A DNA stretch of 53,375 nt, from assembly GCA_030834185.1 (NCBI GenBank), contig JAURFT010000005.1:1-53375 (forward strand), in the 5' to 3' direction. The notes under the pieces are model-generated. The model was not told the origin of the DNA and did not search any database. It saw only the letters and a program-made list of their open reading frames with translations. This DNA is from Candidatus Nanopelagicales bacterium. Lineage in GTDB: Bacteria; Actinomycetota; Actinomycetes; S36-B12; UBA5976. The position numbers were made by a program, and so were the translations under genes. Below, in pieces: positions 28,665-37,415 of this stretch (the stretch's first letter is position 1; every line of letters starts with the position of its first letter).

Positions 28665-29531
28665 TTAATCGCCCTGTGGCTTAAGTGGATCGCGCAACAC
28701 ATCTCGCTTGGCTGAAAGCACCAAACCAACTATCTCAAGGTTGGAGATATCAGCACTTGGAATAACAGTTGCTGTGCGATTTAACTGTCCAGCTGATCCT
28801 TCAACCGAAGCTATTCGACCAATCGCTAGCCCTGGCATATAGGGCTTTCCAGTATCTGATCCCCACGAAATAACTCTGGCTCCAATTGGCATCTTGGCGT
28901 ACGGATCAAACAGCTGCAGTGACAACTTATCTATCGCCCCAGTTCCTGAGATAAATCCAATCTCAGCTGATCCCTCCAGCCGAACTCCAACTTTTACATT
29001 TGGGTCAATCAATAATGATGCAATTGAGTAGTTGTCATTCACCTGAACAATTCGACCAACAAGTCCGGTGCCTGAAACAACTGTGGTATTTAACGTAACA
29101 CCATCTATGGAACCTGCATCAACTGTGATGGTCCATCGGAAATCTCCAGTATTGCCAATCGCTGTTACTTGTGCTGGAATCACTTTGTAATTTTGCGGTG
29201 GCACGATTCGAAGTAATTGATCTAGTGCAACTGCTTTTCGGCGTAGATCTGCAGATTGTGAGAGCTTGAACTTTAATTCTTCATTTTCAACCTGTAATGC
29301 TTTTAGCTGGTCATCACGTGAGGTAACTCTTGATAAATTTTCTGCCACAACTCTAAAAGTTTCCCCGAGTGAAGTTGCTCCACTTTGAACTGGACCGGTA
29401 ATTTGCAAAGTTGAAGACCGAAGCGCAGAAATCAACCCAGCTTCGCCAGACCTAATACCGATTGCCAGAAGCGATATCGAAACTAAAAATAGCAGCGCTA
29501 AAACCAAGCGCAGTCGCCCGGAATCGCGCAT
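28665..29531 (-). CDS. mreC: Rod-shape-determining protein MreC
   Basis: Protein of 288 residues with one N-terminal membrane helix (about 8-24), a coiled-coil segment (about 65-100, DDQLKALQVENEELKFKLSQS) and the extracytoplasmic beta-barrel domains with VTAIGNTGDFRWTITVDAGSIDGV and GLVGRIVQVNDNYSIASLLIDPN. MreC links cytoplasmic MreB to PBP2 and activates it. It lies 6 bp after mreB. Confidence 0.96.
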   Translation of the reverse strand: MRDSGRLRLVLALLFLVSISLLAIGIRSGEAGLISALRSSTLQITGPVQSGATSLGETFRVVAENLSRVTSRDDQLKALQVENEELKFKLSQSADLRRKAVALDQLLRIVPPQNYKVIPAQVTAIGNTGDFRWTITVDAGSIDGVTLNTTVVSGTGLVGRIVQVNDNYSIASLLIDPNVKVGVRLEGSAEIGFISGTGAIDKLSLQLFDPYAKMPIGARVISWGSDTGKPYMPGLAIGRIASVEGSAGQLNRTATVIPSADISNLEIVGLVLSAKRDVLRDPLKPQGD

Positions 29532-29537
29532 TACAAA

Positions 29538-30563
29538 CTAACCTCGAGGGTTTGAAACCAAAACGCGGTTAAGCGCTTCGAATTCTTCGACAGTTCGGCC
29601 AGATCCAAGCACTACGCAGTTCAGTGGATTCTCAGCAATTACAACTGGCATTCCAGTTTCGTGCCGCAATCTCTCATCAAGGCCGCGTAGCAGCGCGCCG
29701 CCACCAGTGAGCATGATGCCGCGATCCATAATGTCGCCAGATAGCTCAGGTGGCGTGCGATCTAGGGTGCTTTTAACTGCATCAACAATTGCTTGAATTG
29801 GCTCTTCTAGTGCTTTGCGAATTTCTTCTGCTGGCAAAATCACAGTTCGAGGTAGGCCGGTAATTAAATCGCGACCACGCAGCTCAGCCTCAGGTTCATT
29901 TGGAAGCGGGAATGCCGATCCAACTCGCATCTTGATATCTTCAGCAGTTCGCTCACCTAGTAATAGTGAATATTCGCGCTTTACATAGGCAATGATTGCT
30001 TCATCAAGTTCGTCGCCACCAACTCGAATTGAAACTGAAACCACAATTCCACCAAGCGAAATGACCGCAATCTCAGTTGTACCGCCACCAATATCAACAA
30101 CCATGTTTCCGGTTGGCTCGTGGATTGGCATTCCAGAACCAATTGCAGCAGCCATTGGTTCTTCAATTATAAATACTTTTCGGGCGCCAGCTTTATAACC
30201 AGCTTCTTCAACTGCACGACGCTCAACACCAGTAATGCCACTTGGCACACAAATTACTAATCGTGGTTTTGCTAAAAATCGTCGCTTATGTACTTTTTGA
30301 ATAAAGTAACGAAGCATGCGCTCTGTGGTGTCAAAGTCAGCAATCACACCATCTCTAAGGGGTCTAACTGCAACAATGTTTCCAGGGGTTCTGCCAATCA
30401 TTCGTTTGGCTTCAGTACCAACAGCCAAGATGCTGCCATTATCTGAATTGATTGCCACAACTGAGGGCTCATTCAACACAATTCCAGCACCGCGCACATA
30501 TACCAATGTGTTAGCAGTTCCAAGATCAACTGCCATATCTCGTCCAATGAAGCTATTACCCAT
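29538..30563 (-). CDS. mreB: Rod-shape-determining protein MreB (bacterial actin)
   Basis: Actin-fold ATPase of 341 residues. The phosphate-1 loop is [10 protein letters not shown] (residues 13-22), the phosphate-2 loop [18 protein letters not shown] (about 156) and the adenosine loop [15 protein letters not shown]. MreB filaments orient side-wall synthesis, so the complete mreBCD-mrdA-rodA set predicts a rod or curved cell. An AAAGG ribosome-binding site precedes the ATG. ndk is 24 bp upstream. Confidence 0.98.
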   Translation of the reverse strand: MGNSFIGRDMAVDLGTANTLVYVRGAGIVLNEPSVVAINSDNGSILAVGTEAKRMIGRTPGNIVAVRPLRDGVIADFDTTERMLRYFIQKVHKRRFLAKPRLVICVPSGITGVERRAVEEAGYKAGARKVFIIEEPMAAAIGSGMPIHEPTGNMVVDIGGGTTEIAVISLGGIVVSVSIRVGGDELDEAIIAYVKREYSLLLGERTAEDIKMRVGSAFPLPNEPEAELRGRDLITGLPRTVILPAEEIRKALEEPIQAIVDAVKSTLDRTPPELSGDIMDRGIMLTGGGALLRGLDERLRHETGMPVVIAENPLNCVVLGSGRTVEEFEALNRVLVSNPRG

Positions 30564-30587
30564 TACGTGCCTTTCAGTTACGTGCTG

Positions 30588-30998
30588 TTACTTGTTTAAG
30601 TTTGGAAAAAATAAAGAAATTTCACGTGCTGCACTTTCCTCAGAATCAGATCCGTGCGTCACATTAAATTGAGTTTCAGTTGCAAGATCAAATCTAATTG
30701 TGCCAGGTGCGGCATTAGCTGGATTTGTTGCGCCCATCATGGTGCGCCAGCTTGCTATGACATCAGAGCCTTCAACAACAGCAGCAACTAGCGGAGAGGA
30801 GGTGATGAAATCAACCAAGGGTGCAAAAAATGGTTTGTCTTTATGTTCGGCGTAATGAGCTTCTGCGGTTGCTTTATCTAAGGTTCGCAGCTCAAGTGCG
30901 ACTAGCTGCCACCCTTTAGTTTCAATCCGAGAAAGAATTTCACCTACCAAGCCACGAGCTACCCCATCAGGCTTGATTAAAACCAATGTCCGTTGCAC
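30588..30998 (-). CDS. ndk: Nucleoside diphosphate kinase
   Basis: Protein of 136 residues that balances NTP pools. The active-site histidine is in [16 protein letters not shown], and the N-terminal [18 protein letters not shown] block is intact. The start is GTG with AGGAGATATTT upstream. The hairpin in front (31020-31036) may partly separate it from the folC-DUF4233 pair. Confidence 0.98.
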   Translation of the reverse strand: MQRTLVLIKPDGVARGLVGEILSRIETKGWQLVALELRTLDKATAEAHYAEHKDKPFFAPLVDFITSSPLVAAVVEGSDVIASWRTMMGATNPANAAPGTIRFDLATETQFNVTHGSDSEESAAREISLFFPNLNK

Positions 30999-31019
30999 AA
31001 ATATCTCCTGTTCGTGGGC

Positions 31020-31036
31020 AAGAGTAGTGGACTCTT
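31020..31036 (-). terminator. Small hairpin at the DUF4233 stop codon (weak terminator candidate)
   Basis: AAGAGT-CCACT-ACTCTT on the minus strand, a perfect 6-bp stem with a five-base loop that overlaps the DUF4233 TAA. No U-tract follows, so termination is uncertain. It may define the 3' end of folC-DUF4233 or attenuate read-through to ndk. Confidence 0.35.
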
Positions 31037-31379
31037 ACTGTGGCCCGAACCGCTGATTGCGAATTTGGTCAGCCCGTCGCACCAAAAACAGCCCACCGGC
31101 CCATAGCCCGGCAAAAAGTCCCCCAATAAACAGCATCTCAATTACCCAAAAGGCCGTTACCAGCACAAATGGTTGCAAAACTGAGCCAGCTATCACCGCC
31201 CAGCCACGGCGAAATCCTGCTGGAATTAAAACTGCCAGCACCCCAAGGGTGCCGCCAACTGCAATTGCGATGGTTGGATCAATATTGTGATTTTGAATTG
31301 CAACTGGAATTGCAAGCCAGATTGCAATAGCTTCAAAAATTAAAACACTAGAGCCAATTATGCGTTGACCTTTATTCAT
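31035..31379 (-). CDS. DUF4233 membrane protein (folC-linked)
   Basis: Membrane protein of about 114 residues with three to four hydrophobic helices (ISSVLIFEAIAIWLAIPVAI-like, then IAIAVGGTLGVLAVLI, VLQPFVLVTAFWVIEMLFIGGLFAGLWAGGLFLV). Length, topology and its place after folC match the actinobacterial DUF4233 family. The track begins at TTG 31391; the ATG at 31379 (MNKGQRIIGSS) is more likely and overlaps the folC stop by 8 bp. Function is unknown; strict linkage to folC suggests a tie to folate metabolism, but that is only association. Confidence 0.85.
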   Translation of the reverse strand: MNKGQRIIGSSVLIFEAIAIWLAIPVAIQNHNIDPTIAIAVGGTLGVLAVLIPAGFRRGWAVIAGSVLQPFVLVTAFWVIEMLFIGGLFAGLWAGGLFLVRRADQIRNQRFGPQ

Positions 31380-32691
31380 TGCTGCTCGCAAACTTTGCCC
31401 TAGCAGCTCCAGCCACAGTTGCAGAGCCAGTTATTAAAACACCGCTACCTGCACCATATGAATCTGCATTTGCAATTGCCACTTCAAACGCCGCGCCAAG
31501 GTTAGGTTCTAACTGTACGCGCTGCGAACCAACAACTGCGGCAACCTCAAGTGCTAACTCAGCAGCGGCGATTGCGCGCTCGCTTGGTGCTGTTGTAACA
31601 ATCCAATTGTCAACTAGCGGCGCTAGCGCTGTCACAATTCCAGCTGCATCTTTATCATCCAGCGCTCCAAACACACAAGTTAAATTATTAAAGTTCATAG
31701 CTGAAGCAAGTCCGGTTGCCAACACTTGGGCACCTGCTGGATTATGGGCAATGTCGATTACAACAGTTGGTGAGCGATGCACCACTTCTAGCCTGCCGGG
31801 CATTCTAAAATTCTCCAGCGCATATCCAATTGCCGCAGGATTTAGTGGATCATCATCACCAAGTAGATTTTCAACGGCAACAAGCGCAGTTGCCGCATTA
31901 ACTGCCTGATGCGCACCATGCAAGCCAAGAAATAGATCCTGATAATGCTCTCGCGGAGTTTGGATATTAATTAATTGTCCACCCACTGCAGTTGTGCTGG
32001 TTACAGAAAAATCTCTACCTTCAAGCAGCATCGTTGCCTGCATCTGCGCTGCGGTTAGCTCGATTACCTCTAATGCATCTGGTAATTGTTTTTGCACAAC
32101 TGTAATTGCGCCTGGCTTGATAACACCAGCTTTGTTACCAGCAATAGAAGTAATGGTGTCGCCAAGCCAATATTGGTGATCAAAATCAATAGATGTAATG
32201 GCAGTTACTGCTGCATCAACCACATTTACAGCATCCCAAGTTCCACCAATGCCAATCTCAAGTGCTGCCATATGAATTGGAGTTGCAGCAAATTCACTTA
32301 ATGCTAAAACTGTTATTAGCTCAAATCCAGTTAGCTTTTCACCAATTCGCTCTTCCATCATCAAAATAATTGGAAAGATCTCATTTAAAGCAGCCACCAT
32401 TCGTTCGTCTGCAATTGGTAAGCCATCAATCAAAATTCGTTCAGTAACGCTGACTAAATGCGGCGAGGTGTAAGCGCCAGATCTGATGCCATGAGTTCGG
32501 GCAATTGCATCAGCCATTTTGGTGGTTGAGCTTTTGCCGTTGGTGCCGGCAATCACAATTGATGGGAACATTCCCTGTGGGTCGCCTAACGCATCAAGCA
32601 CCGCTCGAACTCGGTCCAGCGAGGGGTTGATGCGGTGTTCGGAAGCCCGTTGCGCAAACGTGGCAGTGATGTCAGCAAGATCTTTGAGCAC
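31372..32691 (-). CDS. folC: Bifunctional folylpolyglutamate synthase / dihydrofolate synthase
   Basis: Mur-ligase-family enzyme of 439 residues that adds glutamate to folates. The ATP loop is GTNGKSSTTKM near residues 48-58, followed by SPHLVSVTERI, the Mg2+/carbamylated-lysine region (EIGIGGTWDAVN, GNKAGVIKPG) and the C-terminal VIDIAHNPAGAQ motif. The start is GTG at 32691. It diverges from valS across 41 bp that must hold both promoters. Confidence 0.96.
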   Translation of the reverse strand: MLKDLADITATFAQRASEHRINPSLDRVRAVLDALGDPQGMFPSIVIAGTNGKSSTTKMADAIARTHGIRSGAYTSPHLVSVTERILIDGLPIADERMVAALNEIFPIILMMEERIGEKLTGFELITVLALSEFAATPIHMAALEIGIGGTWDAVNVVDAAVTAITSIDFDHQYWLGDTITSIAGNKAGVIKPGAITVVQKQLPDALEVIELTAAQMQATMLLEGRDFSVTSTTAVGGQLINIQTPREHYQDLFLGLHGAHQAVNAATALVAVENLLGDDDPLNPAAIGYALENFRMPGRLEVVHRSPTVVIDIAHNPAGAQVLATGLASAMNFNNLTCVFGALDDKDAAGIVTALAPLVDNWIVTTAPSERAIAAAELALEVAAVVGSQRVQLEPNLGAAFEVAIANADSYGAGSGVLITGSATVAGAARAKFASSNE

Positions 32692-32732
32692 GTGCCGCAG
32701 TGTAGAGAAGGTTCCTGTTTAGGATCTGACCT

Positions 32733-35279
32733 GTGACCCTCGAATCTAAGTATCCGCTGCTGCCAGCCAAGCCCGGCCTTGATGGCCTTGAGCTGCGCTG
32801 GGACCAAGCCTGGGAAGCGGCAGGGCTTTATAAATTTGATGTCAATCACTCTCGCGACCAGGTCTTCTCCATTGATACCCCTCCACCAACCGCAAGTGGA
32901 TCGCTGCATATTGGGCATGTGTTTTCGTACACCCACACCGATTGTGTGGCTCGCTATAAACGGATGGCTGGTTATGAAGTTTTTTATCCAATGGGCTGGG
33001 ATGACAATGGCTTACCAACTGAACGCCGAGTGCAGAACTACTACGGCATCAAATGCGATCCAAGTTTGCCCTATGACCCACACTTTGAACCACCAGCGGA
33101 ACCAGGAAAAGATCAAATTGCAGTTTCTAGACGAAATTTTGTTGAACTGTGTTTGAAGTTAACCACCGAAGATGAACGCGCCTTTGAATCAACTTGGCGC
33201 TTTTTGGGTTTATCAGTTGATTGGTCACTGACTTATCAAACAATTGATGACAACTGTCGCGCACTTTCACAGCGAGCGTTTTTAAAGAATTTAGAACGCG
33301 GTGAGGCATATCAATCTGAAGCACCAACGCTATGGGATGTCACATTTCAAACTGCAGTTGCACAAGCAGAGCTTGAAGACCGAGAACGCCCTGGCGCATA
33401 TCACCGCGTTTCATTTAAAAAATTAGATGGCAGCGATATATTTATTGAAACTACTCGGCCAGAATTAATTGTTGCCTGTGTAGCGTTAGTAGCGCATCCT
33501 GATGATGAGCGTTATCAGGAATTATTTGGCACAAACGTTGTCAGCCCGATTTTTGGTGTAACAGTTCCAGTGGTTGCGCATCCGCTTGCTGATCCTGAAA
33601 AAGGATCTGGCGCTGCGATGGTTTGTACATTTGGTGATCTAACCGACGTAATCTGGTGGCGGGAATTGCAGCTAGAAACTCGACCAGTAATTGGTTGGGA
33701 TGGCAGGTTCACGCAAACCACACCAGCATGGCTAACTGAATCAACTGCAGCCCAACGCTATGACCGATTAGCTGGCAAAACCGTTCATACTGCGCGTGAG
33801 CAAACTGTGGAAATGTTAATTGAAACGGGTAATTTGCATGGCGAACCAAAACCAATTACGCACCCTGTTAAATTCTTCGAAAAAGGCGATAAGCCATTAG
33901 AAATTGTTACCACCAGACAGTGGTATATCAAAAATGGTGGTCGCGATTTGCAGCTGCGAGATGCGCTGATAAAACTTGGTGACGACATTAATTGGCATCC
34001 AGAATTTATGCAGGCCCGCTACAGCGATTGGGTGGCTGGGCTAAATGGCGATTGGTTAATTTCTCGCCAGCGATATTTTGGAGTGCCGATTCCACTTTGG
34101 TATGGCATCTCTGAAACTGGCGAACTTAATTATGACAACATCTTGGTGCCAGCTGCAGCAGCGCTGCCGGTAGATCCAAGCGTGGACTGCCCACCTGGCT
34201 ACACACCAGATCAACGAAATCAACCAAATGGTTTTGCGGCAGATCCAGATGTAATGGACACCTGGGCAACTTCATCGCTAACGCCACAAATTGTTAGTGG
34301 TTGGAGCAGTGATGAAGATTTGTTCAGCAAAATTTTTCCCATGGATCTTCGTCCACAAGGACATGACATTATTCGCACCTGGCTATTTGCCACCATGGTT
34401 CGCTCGTATTTGGAATTTGGAGTCGCGCCATGGCGAAATGCAGCGCTATCAGGTTGGATCTTGGATCCAGATCGCAAAAAAATGTCAAAATCAAAAGGTA
34501 ATGTCGTAACACCAATTGCGTTATTTGAGGAGCATGGCAGCGATGCGGTGCGTTATTGGGCAGCTAGTGGTCGGCCAGGCACTGACACTGCTTTTGATGT
34601 TGGTCAGATGAAAATAGGACGACGCTTAGCCATCAAGCTGCTCAATGCTTCTAAATTTGTGCTTGGACTTGGTGCTGCACCTGATAAAACTAAAATCACA
34701 GAGCCATTAGATAAAGCTATGTTGGCAGCGCTGAGCGATGTTATTGCAGCTGCTACTAAGGCTTATGAAGATTTCAACTACACCAAGGCATTAGAAGTGA
34801 CAGAGCAGTTCTTCTGGACTTTTACTGATGATTATGTGGAATTGGTTAAAGAACGTGCTTATCGCGAGAATGATCCAACTGCAGAATCAGCCAAAGCTGC
34901 ACTTGCGGAAGCATTAATGATTATGTTGCGGCTATTTGCGCCAGTTATGCCGTTTGTAACTGAAGAAGTTTGGTCCTGGTGGCAGAGCGGATCTGTGCAT
35001 GCCCAAAGCTGGCCTACAACTGCCGAGTTAACAACAGTTGCAACTGCTGCCCAGCTACATGTCGAGATGGGCAGCGTGATTGCCGATCTGCGCCGAGTGA
35101 AAACTGATGCCAAGCAATCTATGAAAGCGCGAATTGCCCTTGCAACTATTTTTGCTCCAGCTGATGTGCTAACTCGACTGCAAAGCGCTCAAGCTGATTT
35201 AATCTCAGCTGGCGGCATTGATCAGATCAGCTGGGAAATTAGTGACATCGTAAAAGTTGAAGCAAAACTAGCTGAATAA
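32733..35279 (+). CDS. valS: Valyl-tRNA synthetase (type 2-like, no C-terminal coiled coil)
   Basis: Class Ia synthetase of 848 residues with HIGH at SGSLHIGHVFSYTHTD, the CP1 editing domain (TTRPELIVACVALVAHPDD) and KMSKSKGN at the catalytic loop. The block GWDDNGLPTERRVQNYYGI is characteristic of the ValRS subfamily called type 2, shared with archaea and some bacteria. Consistently, no heptad-rich tRNA-binding arm is seen at the C-terminus. The start is GTG at 32733. Together with LeuRS the window supplies two class Ia enzymes. Confidence 0.95.
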   Translation: MTLESKYPLLPAKPGLDGLELRWDQAWEAAGLYKFDVNHSRDQVFSIDTPPPTASGSLHIGHVFSYTHTDCVARYKRMAGYEVFYPMGWDDNGLPTERRVQNYYGIKCDPSLPYDPHFEPPAEPGKDQIAVSRRNFVELCLKLTTEDERAFESTWRFLGLSVDWSLTYQTIDDNCRALSQRAFLKNLERGEAYQSEAPTLWDVTFQTAVAQAELEDRERPGAYHRVSFKKLDGSDIFIETTRPELIVACVALVAHPDDERYQELFGTNVVSPIFGVTVPVVAHPLADPEKGSGAAMVCTFGDLTDVIWWRELQLETRPVIGWDGRFTQTTPAWLTESTAAQRYDRLAGKTVHTAREQTVEMLIETGNLHGEPKPITHPVKFFEKGDKPLEIVTTRQWYIKNGGRDLQLRDALIKLGDDINWHPEFMQARYSDWVAGLNGDWLISRQRYFGVPIPLWYGISETGELNYDNILVPAAAALPVDPSVDCPPGYTPDQRNQPNGFAADPDVMDTWATSSLTPQIVSGWSSDEDLFSKIFPMDLRPQGHDIIRTWLFATMVRSYLEFGVAPWRNAALSGWILDPDRKKMSKSKGNVVTPIALFEEHGSDAVRYWAASGRPGTDTAFDVGQMKIGRRLAIKLLNASKFVLGLGAAPDKTKITEPLDKAMLAALSDVIAAATKAYEDFNYTKALEVTEQFFWTFTDDYVELVKERAYRENDPTAESAKAALAEALMIMLRLFAPVMPFVTEEVWSWWQSGSVHAQSWPTTAELTTVATAAQLHVEMGSVIADLRRVKTDAKQSMKARIALATIFAPADVLTRLQSAQADLISAGGIDQISWEISDIVKVEAKLAE

Positions 35280-35294
35280 CAAAAGTTACTATTT

Positions 35295-35320
35295 CTGCTA
35301 AATCTAAATTGATCTAGCAG
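35295..35320. terminator. Hairpin between convergent valS and clpX (candidate bidirectional terminator)
   Basis: CTGCTA...TAGCAG arms (6 bp, with an additional inner ATC/GAT pairing) in the 47-bp spacer between the two stops. It lacks clear U-tracts on both strands, so the terminator call rests mainly on its position between convergent genes. Confidence 0.4.
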
Positions 35321-35326
35321 CACCGT

Positions 35327-36601
35327 TTAAGCAGAGCGTTCTTTTGATCCTGCGCCACCGCGATGGACAACTTTTGGTGGCTGCGAATGAGTAACGGTTG
35401 CGCTTTCAATAATAATTTTCTCGATATCAGTTCGACTTGGCATCTCATACATCACATCAAGCAGCACACCTTCTAATATCGAGCGCAGACCACGAGCTCC
35501 AGTACCGCGAGCAAGAGCTAAATCAGCAATCGCATCAACAGCGCCTGGTCCAAATTCCAGCTGCACCTCATCAAGTTCAAACAGTCGCTCAAATTGCCGC
35601 ACTAACGCATTTCGCGGTTCAGTAAGCACTCGAACTAACGATTCACGAGTTAACCCAGCTACTGAAGTCACAATTGGTAATCGACCAACAAATTCTGGGA
35701 TCATGCCAAACTTCAGCAGATCTTCTGGCAGCACATGGGAGAAAATTGTGGCTGGATCTGTTTCTTGGCGAGCTTCAATTAAATCTGAAGTAAAGCCCAA
35801 ACTAGATCGACCAACTCGTTGCTCAATGATGGAATCTAAACCAGCGAAAGCACCACCAACAATAAATAACACATTAGTGGTATCGATTTGTAAGAATTCT
35901 TGATGCGGGTGCTTGCGGCCACCTTGTGGTGGCACTGAAGCTGTGGTGCCTTCTAAAATTTTTAACAGTGCTTGCTGCACACCTTCGCCAGAGACATCGC
36001 GAGTAATTGAGGTGTTCTCGCTTTTTCGAGCGATTTTATCAATCTCATCAATATAAATAATTCCCTGCTCAGCACGCTTAACATCAAAATCAGCAGCTTG
36101 AATAAGTTTTAATAAAATGTTCTCAACATCTTCGCCAACATAGCCTGCTTCAGTTAGCGCGGTAGCATCTGCGATTGCAAATGGCACATTAAGCATTCGA
36201 GCTAAAGTTTGAGCGAGCAAAGTTTTGCCAGAGCCAGTTGGTCCAAGCAATAAAATATTTGATTTAGCTAATTCAACTAAGTCTTCGCTGCGACGCAGTT
36301 GCTCCCCTGATCGAACTCGTTTGTAATGGTTATACACCGCAACTGAAAGTGTTTTTTTGGCTAGCTCTTGACCGATAACATAGTTATCCAGAAACGCATA
36401 AATTTCATTTGGTTTTGGCAGTTCGGCCATGCTAGTTGAGCTAGTTTCGATCTGCTCTTCTTCAATGATCTCGTTACAAAGCTCGATACATTCGTCACAG
36501 ATATAAACACCTGGGCCGGCAATTAGTTTTTTAACCTGCTTCTGGCTTTTGCCGCAGAAAGAGCATTTAAGTAAATCTGTGCCATCGCCAAGCCGAGCCA
36601 T
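35327..36601 (-). CDS. clpX: ATP-dependent Clp protease ATP-binding subunit ClpX
   Basis: AAA+ unfoldase of 424 residues. An N-terminal C4 zinc domain ([30 protein letters not shown], about 14-43) recognises substrates. Walker A is GPTGSGKT, Walker [11 protein letters not shown], and the pore and ClpP-contact regions are intact ([28 protein letters not shown]). It unfolds tagged proteins for ClpP1P2, encoded upstream on the same strand but separated here by a YceI gene. AGAGGAACCTCG precedes the ATG. A ClgR-like box lies about 80 bp upstream. Confidence 0.98.
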   Translation of the reverse strand: MARLGDGTDLLKCSFCGKSQKQVKKLIAGPGVYICDECIELCNEIIEEEQIETSSTSMAELPKPNEIYAFLDNYVIGQELAKKTLSVAVYNHYKRVRSGEQLRRSEDLVELAKSNILLLGPTGSGKTLLAQTLARMLNVPFAIADATALTEAGYVGEDVENILLKLIQAADFDVKRAEQGIIYIDEIDKIARKSENTSITRDVSGEGVQQALLKILEGTTASVPPQGGRKHPHQEFLQIDTTNVLFIVGGAFAGLDSIIEQRVGRSSLGFTSDLIEARQETDPATIFSHVLPEDLLKFGMIPEFVGRLPIVTSVAGLTRESLVRVLTEPRNALVRQFERLFELDEVQLEFGPGAVDAIADLALARGTGARGLRSILEGVLLDVMYEMPSRTDIEKIIIESATVTHSQPPKVVHRGGAGSKERSA

Positions 36602-36681
36602 CGAGGTTCCTCTCGTAGGGGAAGAGTGAGCGCAACATTAAGCGCTGCCCCCCACAGCTGAGCTCATATTTGCCAGGCGTT

Positions 36682-36692
36682 CGCCCAGAGCG
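36682..36692 (+). promoter_or_regulatory. ClgR-like operator upstream of clpX
   Basis: CGCCCAGAGCG matches the ClgR core CGCYNANRGCG at every fixed position, with a T in front as the consensus requires; the distal W positions do not all match. It lies 81 bp before the clpX ATG. A plausible TTGCGC/AAATAT promoter overlaps the site. ClgR activates clp genes in Corynebacterium and Streptomyces. No clgR gene is in the window. Confidence 0.5.
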
Positions 36693-36735
36693 CAATTCCC
36701 ACACCCGGAGCTAGCCAATCCATGCGAACGGACCG

Positions 36736-36785
36736 CTAAACCAACAGATCCCTTAACCAATTGGTCGAGGGATCTGTTGGTTTAG
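36736..36785. repeat. 18-bp perfect inverted repeat between the YceI gene and clpX
   Basis: CTAAACCAACAGATCCCT and AGGGATCTGTTGGTTTAG are exact reverse complements, separated by 14 bases that contain the smaller palindrome ACCAATTGGT. It begins 12 bp after the YceI stop on the minus strand. This is long and perfect for a terminator, and neither side has a clear U-tract. The rest of the 195-bp spacer (36602-36735) holds the clpX promoter region, the ClgR-like box and a 19-codon ORF without a good ribosome-binding site. Confidence 0.75.
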
Positions 36786-36796
36786 TAATTTGAAAT

Positions 36797-37339
36797 TTAT
36801 GCCTGGACGATCGCGGAGATCTCAAATTCCAACTTGATCTTGTCTGAAACTAAAACGCCGCCAGTTTCAAGCACGGCATTCCATACCAACCCAAAATCAG
36901 TGCGGTTAATCTCTGCTTCACCTTCAAGGCCTACACGCTTATTTCCAAATGGGTCAGTTGCAGCACCGGTGTATTCAAACTCAATAGTTAGCGGCTTGGT
37001 TACATCTTTAATGGTTAGCTCACCAGTAACGGCAAATTCATCGGCTCCAGTTTGAGTAACTGAGGTCGAGACAAACTTCAGCTGCGGGAAAGCAGCTGCA
37101 TTAAAGAAGTCTTCGCTTTTTAGGTGCGCATCGCGATCAGCTTGGCGAGTATCGATTGAATCAGCTTGCATAACTACTTCAAGCGAAACCTGACCATCGG
37201 CAATACTGCCCGTTCCGGCAAAGTCATTAAATGAACCACGAACTTTGGTGATCACAGCATGACGAGCTGAGAAGCCAATTCGGGAGTGCGTTGGATCAAT
37301 AACATAGCTCCCAGCAGGGATGGCTGTTACTGCAGACAT
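36797..37339 (-). CDS. YceI-family lipid-binding protein
   Basis: Protein of about 180 residues forming the YceI lipocalin-like barrel: AGSYVIDPTHSRIGFSARHAVITKVRGSFNDFAG, DSIDTRQADRDAHLKSEDFFNAAAFPQLKF, LTIKDVTKPLTIEFEY and FGLVWNAVLETGGVLVSDKIKLEFEI. No signal peptide is visible, so it is likely cytoplasmic. YceI proteins bind polyisoprenoids or other amphiphiles. AAGGAG six bases before the ATG at 37339 fixes the start and excludes the track's TTG at 37369. It is inserted between clpP2 and clpX and has its own operator-like element. Confidence 0.93.
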   Translation of the reverse strand: MSAVTAIPAGSYVIDPTHSRIGFSARHAVITKVRGSFNDFAGTGSIADGQVSLEVVMQADSIDTRQADRDAHLKSEDFFNAAAFPQLKFVSTSVTQTGADEFAVTGELTIKDVTKPLTIEFEYTGAATDPFGNKRVGLEGEAEINRTDFGLVWNAVLETGGVLVSDKIKLEFEISAIVQA

Positions 37340-37345
37340 GAGTCT

Positions 37346-37379
37346 CCTTAGATTTAGTTGAATTTTCAACTATCTAAGG
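37346..37379 (-). promoter_or_regulatory. Nested inverted repeat covering the YceI ribosome-binding site
   Basis: On the minus strand CCTTAGA-TAGTTGAA-AA-TTCAACTA-AA-TCTAAGG. The inner pair is a perfect 8-2-8 palindrome, and the outer 7-base arms are also perfect, offset by an AA bulge. The last arm runs directly into the Shine-Dalgarno (TCTAAGGAG). The inner palindrome has the size and symmetry of a MarR-type operator. As RNA the element would fold into one stem hiding the start of the ribosome-binding site. No MarR gene is in the window. Confidence 0.75.
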
Positions 37380-37415
37380 TTAGCAGCAGTAGCAAGGAGC
37401 TTAGGTATGGGGCAG

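Noticed and set aside
31379-31909. 176-residue plus-strand ORF opposite folC
   Set aside because: Antisense shadow of the conserved FolC frame.
36669-36728. 19-codon ORF (MDWLAPGVGIALWANAWQI) upstream of clpX
   Set aside because: No good ribosome-binding site, and it overlaps the ClgR-like box and probable promoter; could be chance.
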